NCBI GenBank assembly: GCA_030612905.1
Contig: JAUWNA010000018.1
Span: 1-14,032, forward strand
Direction: 5' to 3'
DNA: 14,032 bases
Source: Promethearchaeota archaeon
GTDB lineage: Archaea > Asgardarchaeota > Lokiarchaeia > Sigyniarchaeales > SOKP01
Shown here: piece by piece, positions 13,515 to 14,032 of the stretch
Layout of the letters: every line of letters starts with the position of its first letter
Numbering within the stretch: the stretch's first letter is position 1
Translations under genes and position numbers: made by a program
The notes under the pieces: model-generated
What the model saw: only the letters and a program-made list of their open reading frames with translations
The model's database searches: none
Told to the model about the DNA's origin: nothing

Positions 13515-14032
13515 ATGAAGAATCTTTCAAATAATTCACTTTTAAAAAAACCCTCAGTTCTAAGAATAGCAAATCTTACTATTATATTAGCAATATTTCT
13601 TACGAGCAGTTTTCTCGTTCCAAATTCCAATAATATTACAGAAATAGACAATGACTTTAATAATTTCTCTCAAACACCTTTGCTTGCAGATACTGATTCA
13701 GTTTTATTTGAAGGTAATGAAAATGCTTTAAACATAACTGATTATGGTAATTTGTATAAATACGATCAAGAAGTTTCTTTAACCAATCAAGAAGAACTTA
13801 ATTTAAATTATTATCTTGATTCTGCACATGATTGGAAAGCTTATAAGGTTGATAACACCTTAAAAAATATAGTTGATAAAAGAAATTGGATAAATAATTC
13901 AGGTTTTCAGTCACCCATTATTTATCGAGTATATGATACTTCAGATATTTATGGTACACCACATAATTACCAAAACAATCATAATCCTGACTGGAATGCT
14001 CCTGAAGATCAAATAATTATATCAGGAGCAAG
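13515..14032 (+). CDS. Start of a large secreted or membrane-anchored protein, cut by the window edge
   Basis: The frame is open from the ATG at 13515 to the window end, 172 codons. The N-terminus has basic residues (K-K-P-S-V-L-R) and then a hydrophobic run at about 17-36 (L-T-I-I-L-A-I-F-L-T-S-S-F-L-V), a signal peptide or N-terminal anchor. What follows is Asn-, Asp-, Tyr- and Ser-rich with several N-x-S/T sequons (N-I-T at 40-42 and 73-75, N-F-S at 50-52, N-N-S near 127), as in glycosylated archaeal surface proteins. No catalytic domain is reached. The D-W-K-A-Y-K-V-D and Y-D-T-S-D-I-Y-G segments look like the beginning of a beta-rich extracellular domain. AAGGGAT lies four bases before the ATG, a tightly spaced Shine-Dalgarno-like motif. 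Confidence 0.75.
   Translation, partial: MKNLSNNSLLKKPSVLRIANLTIILAIFLTSSFLVPNSNNITEIDNDFNNFSQTPLLADTDSVLFEGNENALNITDYGNLYKYDQEVSLTNQEELNLNYYLDSAHDWKAYKVDNTLKNIVDKRNWINNSGFQSPIIYRVYDTSDIYGTPHNYQNNHNPDWNAPEDQIIISGA

Overview
The window is AT-rich throughout and looks like a chromosomal segment of an Asgard archaeon, most like the Lokiarchaeota group. Two proteins point there. One is a Ras/Rab-type small GTPase with a full set of G motifs, fused behind a separate N-terminal domain (9462-10517, minus strand). The other is an archaeal Ogg2-type 8-oxoguanine glycosylase (11030-11656, minus strand). Start codons are mixed (ATG, TTG and possibly rarer ones), Shine-Dalgarno motifs are patchy, and gene ends often run into T tracts, as expected for archaea. 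The lineage is an inference from gene content; no rRNA or tRNA gene is visible.

Layout. 1-223: C-terminal end of an endonuclease/exonuclease/phosphatase-family protein. 295-5701: metabolic block with a mandelate-racemase-type enolase-superfamily enzyme (+), an alpha/beta hydrolase (-), a serine racemase/threonine dehydratase-type PLP enzyme (+), and a two-gene minus-strand unit made of a CocE/NonD (peptidase S15-like) hydrolase and a 119-residue unknown protein. 5838-6572: probable TIM-barrel protein whose conserved-looking N-terminus extends upstream of any canonical start codon. 6573-8861: the least explained part. Two orphan minus-strand genes (a seven-helix membrane protein and a charged helical protein) lie between unusually GC-rich sequences that repeat each other in inverted orientation, with several strong hairpins nearby. 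8862-10517: minus-strand pair of the fused small GTPase followed by a nitroreductase. 10744-13345: small unknown protein, Ogg2, PfkB-family sugar/nucleoside kinase, second small unknown protein. 13515-14032: start of a large secreted or membrane-anchored protein that leaves the window.

How the genes may work together. Several enzymes (PLP amino-acid enzyme, S15-like hydrolase, alpha/beta hydrolase, enolase-superfamily enzyme) fit a peptide, amino-acid and organic-acid catabolic lifestyle. Strands alternate, however, so only two pairs have operon-like spacing: CocE plus the 119-residue protein, and GTPase plus nitroreductase. The most interesting material is the GC-rich structured element at 6720-6838 with its related partner near 8727-8752, the GTPase fusion, the eukaryote-like serine racemase, and the TIM-barrel gene lacking a canonical start.
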